This document shows, in pieces, positions 32,919-41,409 of a DNA stretch of 64,000 nt (position 1 is its first letter; every line of letters starts with the position of its first letter). The position numbers were made by a program, and so were the translations under genes. The notes under the pieces were generated by a model. It was not told the DNA's origin, did not search any database, and worked only from the letters and a program-made list of their open reading frames with translations. Origin of the DNA: Streptomyces sp. 1331.2. GTDB taxonomy: Bacteria > Actinomycetota > Actinomycetes > Streptomycetales > Streptomycetaceae. The stretch lies in contig NZ_OBMJ01000001.1 in NCBI RefSeq assembly GCF_900199205.1, forward strand, positions 7,309,001 through 7,373,000, written 5' to 3'.

Positions 32919-34472
32919 ATGATCAAATCGTCGATCCGCAGGGCCAGGCGGGCCCTCCTCGCAGTCGGTGCGACCGCCGCGCTCGCCGCCGGCCTGCTCA
33001 CCGCCGCGGCCGGGACGTCGCAGGCGGCCACCCAGGGGCCGTGCGACCTCTACGCCGCCGGCAACACGCCCTGCGTGGCCGCGCACAGCACCACCCGGGC
33101 CCTGTACGGCGCGTACAACGGCCCGCTGTACCAGGTCAGGCGCGCCTCCGACAACGCGACCAGGGACATCGGCCTGCTGAGCACCGGCGGCTACGCCGAC
33201 GCCGCCGCGCAGGACTCCTTCTGCGCCGGCACCAGTTGCGTCATCACCGTCCTCTACGACCAGTCCGGCAAGGGCAACCACCTCACCCAGGCGCCGGCCG
33301 GCGGGGCGGCCGGCGGGCCGGACAACCTCGCCAACGCCGTCGAGGCGCCGGTCACCGTCGGCGGGCACAAGGCGTACGGCGTCTACGTCGCCCCAGGGAC
33401 CGGCTACCGCAACAACCACACCAACGGCATCGCCACCGGCGACCAGCCCGAGGGCATGTACGCCATCTTCGACGGCACACACTTCAACGGCGGCTGCTGC
33501 TTCGACTACGGCAACGCCGAGACCAACAACCTGGACACCGGCAACGGCCACATGGAGGCCCTCTACTTCGGCAACAACAAGGTCTGGGGCTCGGGCAGCG
33601 GTTCCGGCCCGTGGGTGATGGCCGACCAGGAGAACGGCCTGTTCTCCGGCGTCAACCCCCGCTACAACGCCAACGACCCCACCGTCACCAACCGGTTCCT
33701 GACCGCCATGCTCAAGGGCGGGCCGAACCAGTGGGCCCTGCGCGGGGGCGACGCCCAGGCGGGCGGCCTGTCCACCTTCTACAACGGTGTGCGCCCCAAC
33801 GCCACCGGCTACAACCCGATGCACAAGGAAGGCGCGATCATCCTCGGCATCGGCGGTGACAACAGCAAGGGGGCCCAAGGCACCTTCTACGAAGGGGTCA
33901 TGACCCAGGGCTACCCGTCGGACGCCACCGAGAACGCCGTCCAGGCCAACATCACCGCCGCCGGTTACCACAGCGGCTCGACCGGCACCGGCACGCTGAC
34001 GCCCGGCTCCCGGATCTCCCTGCAGGCCACCACGGCGCCCTGCTGCACCTCGCACTACCTGCGCCACGACGACGCCGACAACAAGGTCGTCATCTCCGGC
34101 ACGAACTCCTCCAGCTCCGCCACCGACAAGGCCGACGCCACCTGGATCGTCCGCGCCGGCCTGGCCAACAGCTCCTGCCTGTCCTTCGAGTCCGCCAACA
34201 ACCCCGGGCAGTTCCTGCACCACTACAACTACGAGCTCTACCTGGACTTCGACAACGGCGTCGGCTCCTTCGCCCAGGACGCCACGTTCTGCCCCACCGC
34301 GGGCAACAGCGGGACCGGCACCTCCTTCCAGTCCGTCAACTTCCCGACGAAGTACCTCCGGCACTACAACTACACGGCCTACATCGCGAGCAACGGCGGC
34401 TCCAACAGCTGGGACAGCAGTGCCAGCTGGGCCGCCGACACCAGCTGGCTGATCGCCCAGCCCTGGGGCTGA
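32919..34472 (+). CDS. abfB: Secreted GH54 alpha-L-arabinofuranosidase with CBM42 (copy 1)
   Basis: A 517-residue secreted enzyme. A Sec signal peptide (ARRALLAVGATAALAAGLLTA...SQA) is followed by the GH54 catalytic domain beginning GPCDLYAAGNTPCVAAHSTT and the arabinose-binding CBM42 beta-trefoil in the last ~150 residues (LQATTAPCCTSHYLRHDDAD, LSFESANNPGQFLHHYNYE). The catalytic Glu201 lies in GGCCFDYGNAE with the vicinal disulfide Cys-Cys next to it, and the acid Asp in GIGGDNS, as in the fungal AbfB structure. It releases arabinofuranose from arabinoxylan and arabinan outside the cell. The ATG follows GAAGGAG. It is nearly identical over the N-terminal half to the partial gene at the window end. 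Confidence 0.94.
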   Translation: MIKSSIRRARRALLAVGATAALAAGLLTAAAGTSQAATQGPCDLYAAGNTPCVAAHSTTRALYGAYNGPLYQVRRASDNATRDIGLLSTGGYADAAAQDSFCAGTSCVITVLYDQSGKGNHLTQAPAGGAAGGPDNLANAVEAPVTVGGHKAYGVYVAPGTGYRNNHTNGIATGDQPEGMYAIFDGTHFNGGCCFDYGNAETNNLDTGNGHMEALYFGNNKVWGSGSGSGPWVMADQENGLFSGVNPRYNANDPTVTNRFLTAMLKGGPNQWALRGGDAQAGGLSTFYNGVRPNATGYNPMHKEGAIILGIGGDNSKGAQGTFYEGVMTQGYPSDATENAVQANITAAGYHSGSTGTGTLTPGSRISLQATTAPCCTSHYLRHDDADNKVVISGTNSSSSATDKADATWIVRAGLANSSCLSFESANNPGQFLHHYNYELYLDFDNGVGSFAQDATFCPTAGNSGTGTSFQSVNFPTKYLRHYNYTAYIASNGGSNSWDSSASWAADTSWLIAQPWG

Positions 34473-34499
34473 TCCACCGGGGCAGCACCACCGCACACC

Positions 34500-34532
34500 G
34501 GCCCGCCACCGCCTCGCCGGCGGTGGCGGGCC
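34500..34532 (+). terminator. Terminator of the GH54 gene
   Basis: A perfect 14-bp stem GGCCCGCCACCGCC/GGCGGTGGCGGGCC with a 5-nt loop, 27 nt after the GH54 stop. Confidence 0.85.
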
Positions 34533-34605
34533 CGGCTCGCGCCGGAGGAGCCGGAAACCGGCAGTGACACCACCCGACCGACCCCAGGAGCAGAGGAACC
34601 GACCC

Positions 34606-36600
34606 TTGTCCTACAGCATCCGTACGGGCGCCCTGGAACGGCACACCGCCGCAGAGATCCTCCGCATCGAGCCCTGGGGACCGGACGCCGTCCGGGTGCG
34701 GGCCTCGTCCGGGACCATCGACCCCACCGCCCCCGGTGCGCTGGAGAATCCGCGGCCCACCCCGCACGCCGAAGTGTCCGTGTCGGAGGACGGCAGTGCC
34801 CGCCTGGTCAACGGCAGCATCGCCGTCGAGGCCTCGGCGGACGGCCGGCTGAGATTCCGCCACGCCGTCTCGGGCCGCGAACTCCTCGCCGAGCGCAGCC
34901 CGCACGCGCTCCACACCGGCTCCCGCGTCCACGCGGCCGGCGGCCGGACGGAGCAGTCCTTCGAGGCCTACGACGGTGAGCGGCTGCACGGCCTGGGGCA
35001 GCACCTGCACGGGCGCCTGGACCAGAAGGGCTGTGTGATCGACCTCGTCCAGCGCAACACCGTCGCCGCCGTCCCCTTCCTGCACTCCTCGCGCGGCTAC
35101 GGACTGCTCTGGAACAACCCCGCCACCGGCCGCGTCGAACTGGGCGCCGACACCACCCGGTGGACCGCCGACGGAGGCGGGCGCATCGACTACTGGATCA
35201 CCGCCGGTGACACCCCGGCCCGGATCCTGGACTCCTACACCCGGGCCACCGGCCGCCCGCCCCTGCTGCCCGCATGGGCCTCGGGCTTCTGGCAGTCGAA
35301 GCTGCGGTACCGCACCCAGGACGAACTCCTCACCGTCGCCCGGGAGTACAAGGAACGCGGACTTTCGCTGTCCGTCATCGTCTGCGACTTCTTCCACTGG
35401 CCGAGGATGGGTGACTGGCGCTTCGAGGAGAGCGAGTGGCCCGACCCCGCCGCCATGGTCAAGGAACTGTCGGACCTCGGCGTGAAGCTCGCCGTCTCGG
35501 TGTGGCCCACCGTCGAGCCCGACAGCGACGCGTACGACGCGCTGCGCTCGGCCGGACACCTCGTCCGGGACACCGGCGGCGGTCTGCTCACCTTCCCGTG
35601 GCCGTCCCGGTACGGCAGGGAAGCGCTGATCCGCCCGATGGCCTACTACGACGCCACCCACCCCGGAGCGCGCGCCGCGCTGTGGCAGCGACTGAACGAC
35701 AACTACCGTTCTCTGGGCGTGGCCTGCTTCTGGCTGGACGCCTGCGAACCCGACGTTCCCCCGGACCTCGCCGAGCGCGCCGTCTACGCGGCCGGGCCCG
35801 CCGCCGAGGCCGCGAACCTCTACCCGCTGGAGCACGCCCGCGCGGTGGCCGACGGCCTGCGTGCGGAGGGCGAGGACCGGCCGCTGTCCCTGGTGCGGTC
35901 CGCCTGGGCGGGCAGCCAGAAGCACGGGGCCCTGCTGTGGTCCGGCGACATCCCCACGACCTTCGACTCCCTCGGGCGTCAGATCCGGGCCGGGCTGAAC
36001 GTCGCGATGAGCGGCATCCCGTGGTGGAACACGGACATCGGCGGCTTCTTCGGCGGCGACCCGGACGATCCGGCCTACCGTGAGCTGCTGATCCGATGGT
36101 TCCAGTACGGCACCTTCAGCCCGGTCATGCGGCTGCACGGGGACCGCGAACCCAACCACCCCACCTTCGCCACGGACATGACCGGCGGGCCGAACGAGGT
36201 CTGGTCGTACGGGGAGCAGGCGTACGGCATCCTCCGCGACCACCTGTCGCTGCGCGAACGCCTGCGCCCGTACCTGCACGGCCTGTCCGAGGACGCCCAC
36301 CGCACCGGCGCGCCGCCCATGCGCCCGCTGTTCTTCGACTTCCCCGAGGACGAACACGCGTGGGAGGTGGACGACCAGTTCCTGCTCGGCCCCGACCTGC
36401 TGGTGGCACCCGTGTACGAGGCCGGTGTCCGGGCCCGCCGGGTGTACCTGCCCTCCGGCACCCGCTGGTGCGACCCGGCCACCGGCCTCGTGTTGGACGG
36501 CGGAACGACGCTCGACGCCGAGGCCCCGCTGGAGCGCCTCCCGGTCTTCGCCCGGGAAGGCGCCGAGGTCGCTACCCGGCTGACATCTCCCGAGGCCTGA
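34606..36600 (+). CDS. GH31 alpha-glycosidase (second, alpha-xylosidase-like)
   Basis: A cytoplasmic GH31 enzyme of 664 residues with no signal peptide. It shows LHGLGQHLHGRLDQKG, the substrate-binding segment VIVCDFFHWPRMGDWRF, the nucleophile segment FWLDACEPD and the later GIPWWNTDIGGFFGG. The CDFFHWPRMGDW pattern is that of the plant-like or bacterial alpha-xylosidase/alpha-glucosidase branch distinct from YicI. A TTG start was chosen because AGAGGAA lies 7 nt upstream; an in-frame GTG at 34564 is the alternative and adds 14 residues. It is separated from the GH54 gene by a terminator, and its own promoter is not recognised. The substrate could be alpha-xylosyl or alpha-galactosyl/glucosyl side chains. 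Confidence 0.88.
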   Translation: MSYSIRTGALERHTAAEILRIEPWGPDAVRVRASSGTIDPTAPGALENPRPTPHAEVSVSEDGSARLVNGSIAVEASADGRLRFRHAVSGRELLAERSPHALHTGSRVHAAGGRTEQSFEAYDGERLHGLGQHLHGRLDQKGCVIDLVQRNTVAAVPFLHSSRGYGLLWNNPATGRVELGADTTRWTADGGGRIDYWITAGDTPARILDSYTRATGRPPLLPAWASGFWQSKLRYRTQDELLTVAREYKERGLSLSVIVCDFFHWPRMGDWRFEESEWPDPAAMVKELSDLGVKLAVSVWPTVEPDSDAYDALRSAGHLVRDTGGGLLTFPWPSRYGREALIRPMAYYDATHPGARAALWQRLNDNYRSLGVACFWLDACEPDVPPDLAERAVYAAGPAAEAANLYPLEHARAVADGLRAEGEDRPLSLVRSAWAGSQKHGALLWSGDIPTTFDSLGRQIRAGLNVAMSGIPWWNTDIGGFFGGDPDDPAYRELLIRWFQYGTFSPVMRLHGDREPNHPTFATDMTGGPNEVWSYGEQAYGILRDHLSLRERLRPYLHGLSEDAHRTGAPPMRPLFFDFPEDEHAWEVDDQFLLGPDLLVAPVYEAGVRARRVYLPSGTRWCDPATGLVLDGGTTLDAEAPLERLPVFAREGAEVATRLTSPEA

Positions 36601-36639
36601 CGGAGGAGGCCGGAACCCGGCGGACCACGGCACATCGGT

Positions 36640-36679
36640 CCGCCCCGACGGCAGGGTCCTGCTCCTGCGGTCGGGGCGG
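36640..36679. terminator. Bidirectional terminator between GH31 and GH36
   Basis: A 10-bp stem CCGCCCCGAC/GTCGGGGCGG enclosing an inner GCAGG/CCTGC pairing, lying in the 102-bp gap between two convergent genes. Confidence 0.75.
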
Positions 36680-36702
36680 GGAGCCCGGCGGTGGGCGGAG
36701 GA

Positions 36703-38847
36703 CTACTTCTGCGAGGCCGAGGGCTGCGCCTGCGCCTCGACCACCATGGCCTGCCCGGGCTGGTTGGCCAGGCCCGGGGCCGCGAGGCCGACTCGGGCGA
36801 GGTACCGGCCGGTGACGGTGAGTGGGCTCGCCCGTCGTGCCCAGGCGGGCCAGGTGTGCTCGGGGGAGGAGAGTTCGGGGCGCACCCGCAGGACGTAGTG
36901 GCTCTCGGGGTCCAGGCCCGGGAGGCGTACGGGCGCGCCGTTCTCGGCGACGGAGGTCTCCAGCTGGACGTACGCGAAGACGGCGTGGGTCCGGTCCCGC
37001 GAGACGACGCCGTGCACCCAGGCGGCAGGGTCGGGGTGGTCGGTGCGGACGACGTCGCCGCCGTGGAGCAGCGGGCGCAGCTGCTTGTAGGCGTCGACCC
37101 ACGCGGTGAGCGCGGTCAGGTCGTCCTGCGACCAGTTCGAGAGGTCGGATTCGATGCCGGCGTGTCCGAACAGGGCGGTGGCGCAGCGGAAGGCGAGCGT
37201 GGTGTCGCGGTGGCTGATGTGGGCGGGGGCGGAACCGATGTGGGAGCCGATCAGCTCGTGGGGCAGGAGCAGCCCGGTCCAGCGCTGGATGGCCTGGCGT
37301 TCGATCGGGTCGATGTTGTCCGATCCCCAGATCCGGTCGGTGCGTTCGAGGATGCCGAGGTCGGCGCGGGCCCCGCCGGAGGAGCAGGACTCGATCTCCA
37401 GCCGGGGGTGGCGGCCGCGCAGTTCGTCCAGGAGCCGGTAGACGGCCGTGGTCTGCGCGTGCACGCCGGGTCGGCCGTCGTGGACGGCGTCGGCGAGGTC
37501 GCGGTTGTGGTCCCACTTGATGTAGTCGATGCCCACGTCCCCGACGAGGGTGCTGATCCGCTCCAGCAGGTAGGCGTGGGCGTCGGGGTGCGCGACGTCC
37601 AGGACGTGCTGGCTGCGCTGCTCGAAGGGGAGGCGGTCGGGGTCGGCGAGGAGCCAGTCGGGGTGGGCGCGGGCCAGGTCGGAGTCGGGGTTGACCATCT
37701 CGGGCTCGAACCAGAGGCCGAACTGCATGCCGAGCCCGTGGACGTGGTCGGCGAGCGGGCGGAGTCCGTCGGGCCACACCTTCTCGTCGACGTACCAGTC
37801 GCCGAGGCCGGCCCGGTCGTGGCGGCGGTGCCGGAACCAGCCGTCGTCCACGACGAAGCGTTCCACGCCGACCGCCGCCGCGGTGGTCGCGAGGGCGCGT
37901 ACCCGTGCGGGGTCGTGGTCGAAGTAGACCGCCTCCCAGGTGTTCATGGTGACCGGCCGGGCGGTGGCCGGGTGCTGTGGCCGGGCCCGGAGCATGTCGT
38001 GGAACCCTCGGCTGATTCCGTCCAGACCCGTGCCGGAGGTCGCGAAGTACACCCACGGGGTCCGGTAGGACTCGCCCTGCGCCAGCCGGATCTCACCGGC
38101 GTCCAGCAGTTCGCCGCCGCCGAGGACCGTCGTCCCGTCGGGCAGCCGCTCCGCGTACTGGACGTGGTTGCCGCTCCACGCGGGGTGCACGCCCCAGACC
38201 TCGCCGTGCCGGAAGCCGAAGCCCTCGCTGCCGGCGAGCAGCAGCCCGGCGTCGAAGCCCGTGCGGCCGCGCCGGTTCTCCCTCGACCAGATGCCCTGCC
38301 GCAGCGGGGAGCGCTGCGGGGAGCGCTCACGGGCCCAGCGGCCGGCGAAGTCCAGCAGTTCCGCGGCGTGGGCGGGGATCGGCACCACGCACGCCAGCAC
38401 GTCCAGGGTGTAGGTGTCCGTCGCCGTGTTGGTCAGGGTGTGGCGCAGCCGCACCACGCCCTGTTCCGTCATCTGCAGCTCGGTGTCCAGCGCGAGCCCC
38501 GCGCCGGAGTCCAGGGCCCGCACGTGGATGGTGCCGCCCCGGCCGTCCTGGGCGCGTACGGCGAGCGGTTCGGCGAGCTCGAAGCGTGTCGGGCGGACCC
38601 GGCCGTCTCGGTGCCCGGCGAGGGCCGGACGTCCGAACCAGCCCCAGCCCCGCCCCTGAGAGGGCATCAGGCTGCCGGTCTGGTGGCGCGAGGTTCGGCC
38701 CATGGCGTCGAGCACCTGCGCGGCGTCGTCGGCGCGGAAGCCGGGATCGACGCCCCAGTGCAGCACCCGGGGCAGCTCAAGTCCGGTGGCGTCGAGCGCG
38801 AGGGCCGTACCACCGGCCGACAGCACGACGAGATTCGCCTCAGTCAA
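36703..38847 (-). CDS. GH36 alpha-galactosidase (second)
   Basis: A 714-residue GH36 enzyme without signal peptide. The barrel has PVTMNTWEAVYFDHD, RFVVDDGWFRHRRHD, the nucleophile segment DYIKWDHNRD (Asp446) and the acid/base region SCSSGGARADLGIL followed by RIWGSDNIDP. These match the classic bacterial tetrameric GH36 group (AgaA/RafA type) more closely than the first GH36 of this window, whose motif is YLKLDHN. A TTG start is used, with GAGGAC a few bases upstream. It stands alone on the minus strand with a 272-bp upstream region that holds only an imperfect TCAGCGCTCA motif. It hydrolyses raffinose-family or galactomannan-derived alpha-galactosides. Confidence 0.93.
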   Translation of the reverse strand: MTEANLVVLSAGGTALALDATGLELPRVLHWGVDPGFRADDAAQVLDAMGRTSRHQTGSLMPSQGRGWGWFGRPALAGHRDGRVRPTRFELAEPLAVRAQDGRGGTIHVRALDSGAGLALDTELQMTEQGVVRLRHTLTNTATDTYTLDVLACVVPIPAHAAELLDFAGRWARERSPQRSPLRQGIWSRENRRGRTGFDAGLLLAGSEGFGFRHGEVWGVHPAWSGNHVQYAERLPDGTTVLGGGELLDAGEIRLAQGESYRTPWVYFATSGTGLDGISRGFHDMLRARPQHPATARPVTMNTWEAVYFDHDPARVRALATTAAAVGVERFVVDDGWFRHRRHDRAGLGDWYVDEKVWPDGLRPLADHVHGLGMQFGLWFEPEMVNPDSDLARAHPDWLLADPDRLPFEQRSQHVLDVAHPDAHAYLLERISTLVGDVGIDYIKWDHNRDLADAVHDGRPGVHAQTTAVYRLLDELRGRHPRLEIESCSSGGARADLGILERTDRIWGSDNIDPIERQAIQRWTGLLLPHELIGSHIGSAPAHISHRDTTLAFRCATALFGHAGIESDLSNWSQDDLTALTAWVDAYKQLRPLLHGGDVVRTDHPDPAAWVHGVVSRDRTHAVFAYVQLETSVAENGAPVRLPGLDPESHYVLRVRPELSSPEHTWPAWARRASPLTVTGRYLARVGLAAPGLANQPGQAMVVEAQAQPSASQK

Positions 38848-39119
38848 TTCGTCCTCGTTCGGGGGATGGGATGCACGCGCCTGTTCGTTCCGTCAGGGAG
38901 TTCGGTCAGCGCTCACACATGCCCTTGTCCGGCCCGTCCGCCGGTTCGGGCTACCTTCGTCGGCGGGTCGGTTCCGTACCCCCGCCCGACGGAGTGCACT
39001 CCAAGAGATAGCACGTTCGCCCTCGCACTGAACATCCCATGGCCAGGAACAGACGCAGAAGGGTTGATGACGGCGCGTCAGGTTCCCGGGGGGCCCGGTG
39101 GTTGGTCGAAAGTACCGCG

Positions 39120-40259
39120 TCAGCTGACCCGAAGACCGACGGCCAAGGTCAGCTCAAGGACCCGGTGTGGCGACGCCAGATCCGGAAACAGCTCCCGCAG
39201 CTGCGACATCCGGTAGCGGACTGTCTGGGGATGGACGAACAACGCCGCCGCCACCTCCTCCCGCCTGCCCTGGTGCAGCAGCCACGCCCGTAGCGTCTCC
39301 TCCAACCGCTGCGCGGTCGCGTCGGGCAAGGTCCGCAACGGTGCGAGGGCTCGGGCACGCAGGTCCGCGAACGCGTCCGCGTCGGCGCTCAGCACCAGCT
39401 CGGGCAGGTGGTCCTCGGTGTCGCGGATGTCAGCGGAGAGGGAGCGCGCGCGTACGGCTCGTGCGTACGAGGCGGACGCACGGGTCCACGGCCGGGTCGG
39501 CCCGACCACGGCGGTGCGGTCGGTCAGCTGCCGCAGGAGGCGCGATCGGTCGGCATCGGGAACGAGCAGCACACCGGTGGCGTCCGGCAGATCGTCGAGG
39601 ATCAGGGTGCTCGGGTCGAGCGCGCGGTAGGCAGGCCGGGCCTGGACCGCGGGCAGCAGGACCACGGTCAGCGAAACCGGCGGCTGCCATCCGGCCCGTT
39701 GGGCAGAGGCCATCAGTACGTCCGGGTTGGCGCCGGCGAGGAGGTCGCGGGCCAGGTGTTCCAGATGGCGCTCGTGGGCCCTGCCCCGGGCGGCCAGTTC
39801 GTCGGCGTGGCCCGCGGCGCTCGCGGCGGAGAGCTCGTCGATGTAGGCGAAGGTCAGCTCGGCGAACTTGGCGACCTCGGCGGCGGGCAGACCCGCGGGT
39901 ACGGCTCCCGCCGCCAGGCATCGCCAGGCCACGCGGGCGCCGACGCGGTAGGCGCTGAGCAGGGCGTCCATCGAACGGCCGTCGCGCACCTCGCCGCGAC
40001 CCAGCTCGTAGGCCGCGTCACCGGCGTCGCCGCCTGTGGCGTTCCCGCTCGCCAGGTCCAGGTAGTGCCCCAGTGCAGTGCGGACGGCCCGGCGGATGGT
40101 GCCGCCCATGGGACCCGAAAGGGCATTGGCGTAGGGAGGGACCTCGTCGATGATCGCCTGGACGACCTCGTCGGCGGTGGTCGTCAGCGCGGCCCTGAGT
40201 GCTGTGACCGTCGTCTCATCCAGGGCCAGTCTGCTGGCCCTCCGGATTGCATGGCTCAC
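39120..40259 (-). CDS. PucR/CdaR-type transcriptional regulator
   Basis: A 379-residue regulator with the C-terminal PucR-like helix-turn-helix: RLEETLRAWLLHQGRREEVAAAL with HPQTVRYRMSQLRELF. The N-terminal part resembles the RsbRD/GGDEF-like region seen in this family (a helical domain with GRSMDALLSAYRVGARVAWR). The GTG start (SHAIRRASRL) is preceded by AGGAAAC. It is divergent, with only 87 bp between, from the reductase-desaturase pair and is the obvious regulator of it. In actinobacteria such regulators near DesA3-like desaturases control unsaturated fatty acid synthesis; that role here is inference. Confidence 0.87.
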   Translation of the reverse strand: MSHAIRRASRLALDETTVTALRAALTTTADEVVQAIIDEVPPYANALSGPMGGTIRRAVRTALGHYLDLASGNATGGDAGDAAYELGRGEVRDGRSMDALLSAYRVGARVAWRCLAAGAVPAGLPAAEVAKFAELTFAYIDELSAASAAGHADELAARGRAHERHLEHLARDLLAGANPDVLMASAQRAGWQPPVSLTVVLLPAVQARPAYRALDPSTLILDDLPDATGVLLVPDADRSRLLRQLTDRTAVVGPTRPWTRASASYARAVRARSLSADIRDTEDHLPELVLSADADAFADLRARALAPLRTLPDATAQRLEETLRAWLLHQGRREEVAAALFVHPQTVRYRMSQLRELFPDLASPHRVLELTLAVGLRVS

Positions 40260-40346
40260 GTTTTTGTTTCCTGCGAACAATTCAGCCGAGCAGTTTCACG
40301 TCCTACGGTCAGGACTTTACGCCCCGGAGCGCCGCAAGCTGGAGTC

Positions 40347-41402
40347 ATGACGCGTGCAAGACTCCGCAGCAGGGCGTGGAAACTGCTGGAGATGGCCACA
40401 ACGCCGCTGCTGCCCTCGGACTACCTCGACCTGGTCAGCCCGCTGCGCGCGGGCGCCGACCTGCGGGGGCGCATCGAGGCCGTGCACCCCGAGACGGGCG
40501 ACGCCGCGACCCTCGTGATCAGGCCGGGACGGGGCTGGCGCGGCCACACGGCCGGGCAGTACCTGCGGATCGGGGTCGACGTCGACGGGCGGCGCCTGTG
40601 GCGTGCCTACTCGATCACCTCGCCGACAGACCGCCGGGACGGCCGCGTCACGATCACCGTGAAGGCCGTCCCGGACGGCAAGGTCAGCAACCACCTGGTC
40701 CGCCGGGCGACACCGGGCACGCTGATCCAGCTCGACCAGGCGTCCGGTGACTTCGTCCTGCCGCGGGCCAAGCCCGCCAAGGTGCTCTACCTGACGGCCG
40801 GCAGCGGCATCACGCCGGTGATGGGCATGCTGCGCGACACCGAGTTCGACGACGTCGTCATGGTCCACCTCGCCCCACAGCCGCAGGACGTGCTCTTCCG
40901 CACCGAGCTGCACGGCCTGGTCGCGGACGGGAAACTGCGCCTCGTCGAGGTGCACACCGCCACGGACGGCAGGCTCGACATCGCCCGTCTCGACGAACTC
41001 GTGCCCGACTGGGCCGAGCGCGAGACCTGGGCCTGCGGTCCCGCGGGCCTGCTCGACGCCGCAGAGAAGCACTGGAACGAGAACGGCGTCCACGAGCGCC
41101 TGCACACCGAGCGCTTCCGCCCGAGCGTCGTCGTCGCCGGGGACGGCGGGGAGGTCACGTTCGGTGCCACCGGCAGGACCGTCGTTGCGGACGGCGCCAC
41201 GTCGTTGCTGGACATCGGCGAGGAGGCCGGCGTGCTCATGCCCTCCGGGTGCCGCATGGGCATCTGCTTCGGCTGCGTCTCGCCGCTCAAGGCGGGCGCC
41301 GTCCGTGACCTGCGCAGCGGCGAGATCACCGAGGCCGAGCCGGGCGTCCTCATCCAGACCTGCGTGTCCGCCGCGGCGGGCCCCTGCGAGATCGAACGGT
41401 AG
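40347..41402 (+). CDS. Ferredoxin reductase-type oxidoreductase with C-terminal 2Fe-2S domain (desaturase partner)
   Basis: A 351-residue electron-transfer protein. The FAD-binding domain contains GQYLRIGVDVDGRRLWRAYS and the isoalloxazine motif RAYSIT; the NAD(P)H domain has YLTAGSGITPVMGML and the C-terminal plant-type 2Fe-2S domain the cysteine set in GCRMGICFGC plus IQTCVS. This architecture matches the oxidoreductase that feeds stearoyl-CoA desaturase DesA3 in mycobacteria (Rv3230c type). The ATG has only a close GGAG, so translation may be modest; an internal ATG at 40392 is possible. The desaturase gene starts 7 nt after its stop. Confidence 0.9.
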   Translation: MTRARLRSRAWKLLEMATTPLLPSDYLDLVSPLRAGADLRGRIEAVHPETGDAATLVIRPGRGWRGHTAGQYLRIGVDVDGRRLWRAYSITSPTDRRDGRVTITVKAVPDGKVSNHLVRRATPGTLIQLDQASGDFVLPRAKPAKVLYLTAGSGITPVMGMLRDTEFDDVVMVHLAPQPQDVLFRTELHGLVADGKLRLVEVHTATDGRLDIARLDELVPDWAERETWACGPAGLLDAAEKHWNENGVHERLHTERFRPSVVVAGDGGEVTFGATGRTVVADGATSLLDIGEEAGVLMPSGCRMGICFGCVSPLKAGAVRDLRSGEITEAEPGVLIQTCVSAAAGPCEIER

Positions 41403-41409
41403 GAGCACC

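Noticed and set aside
34564..34605. GTG at 34564 as the start of the second GH31 gene
   Set aside because: Its GGAGGAG is 13 nt away, and the added residues (Pro/Arg-rich) are not typical; the TTG at 34606 has a well-spaced AGAGGAA. It remains an alternative.
38295..38335. AGCGCT-containing motifs resembling CebR or LacI boxes
   Set aside because: They lie inside the coding sequence of the second GH36 gene, are not palindromic beyond 6-8 bp and arise from codon usage.
38906..38915. TCAGCGCTCA upstream of the second GH36 gene
   Set aside because: A dyad around AGCGCT exists, but the flanks do not pair and no second copy supports it; too weak to call an operator.
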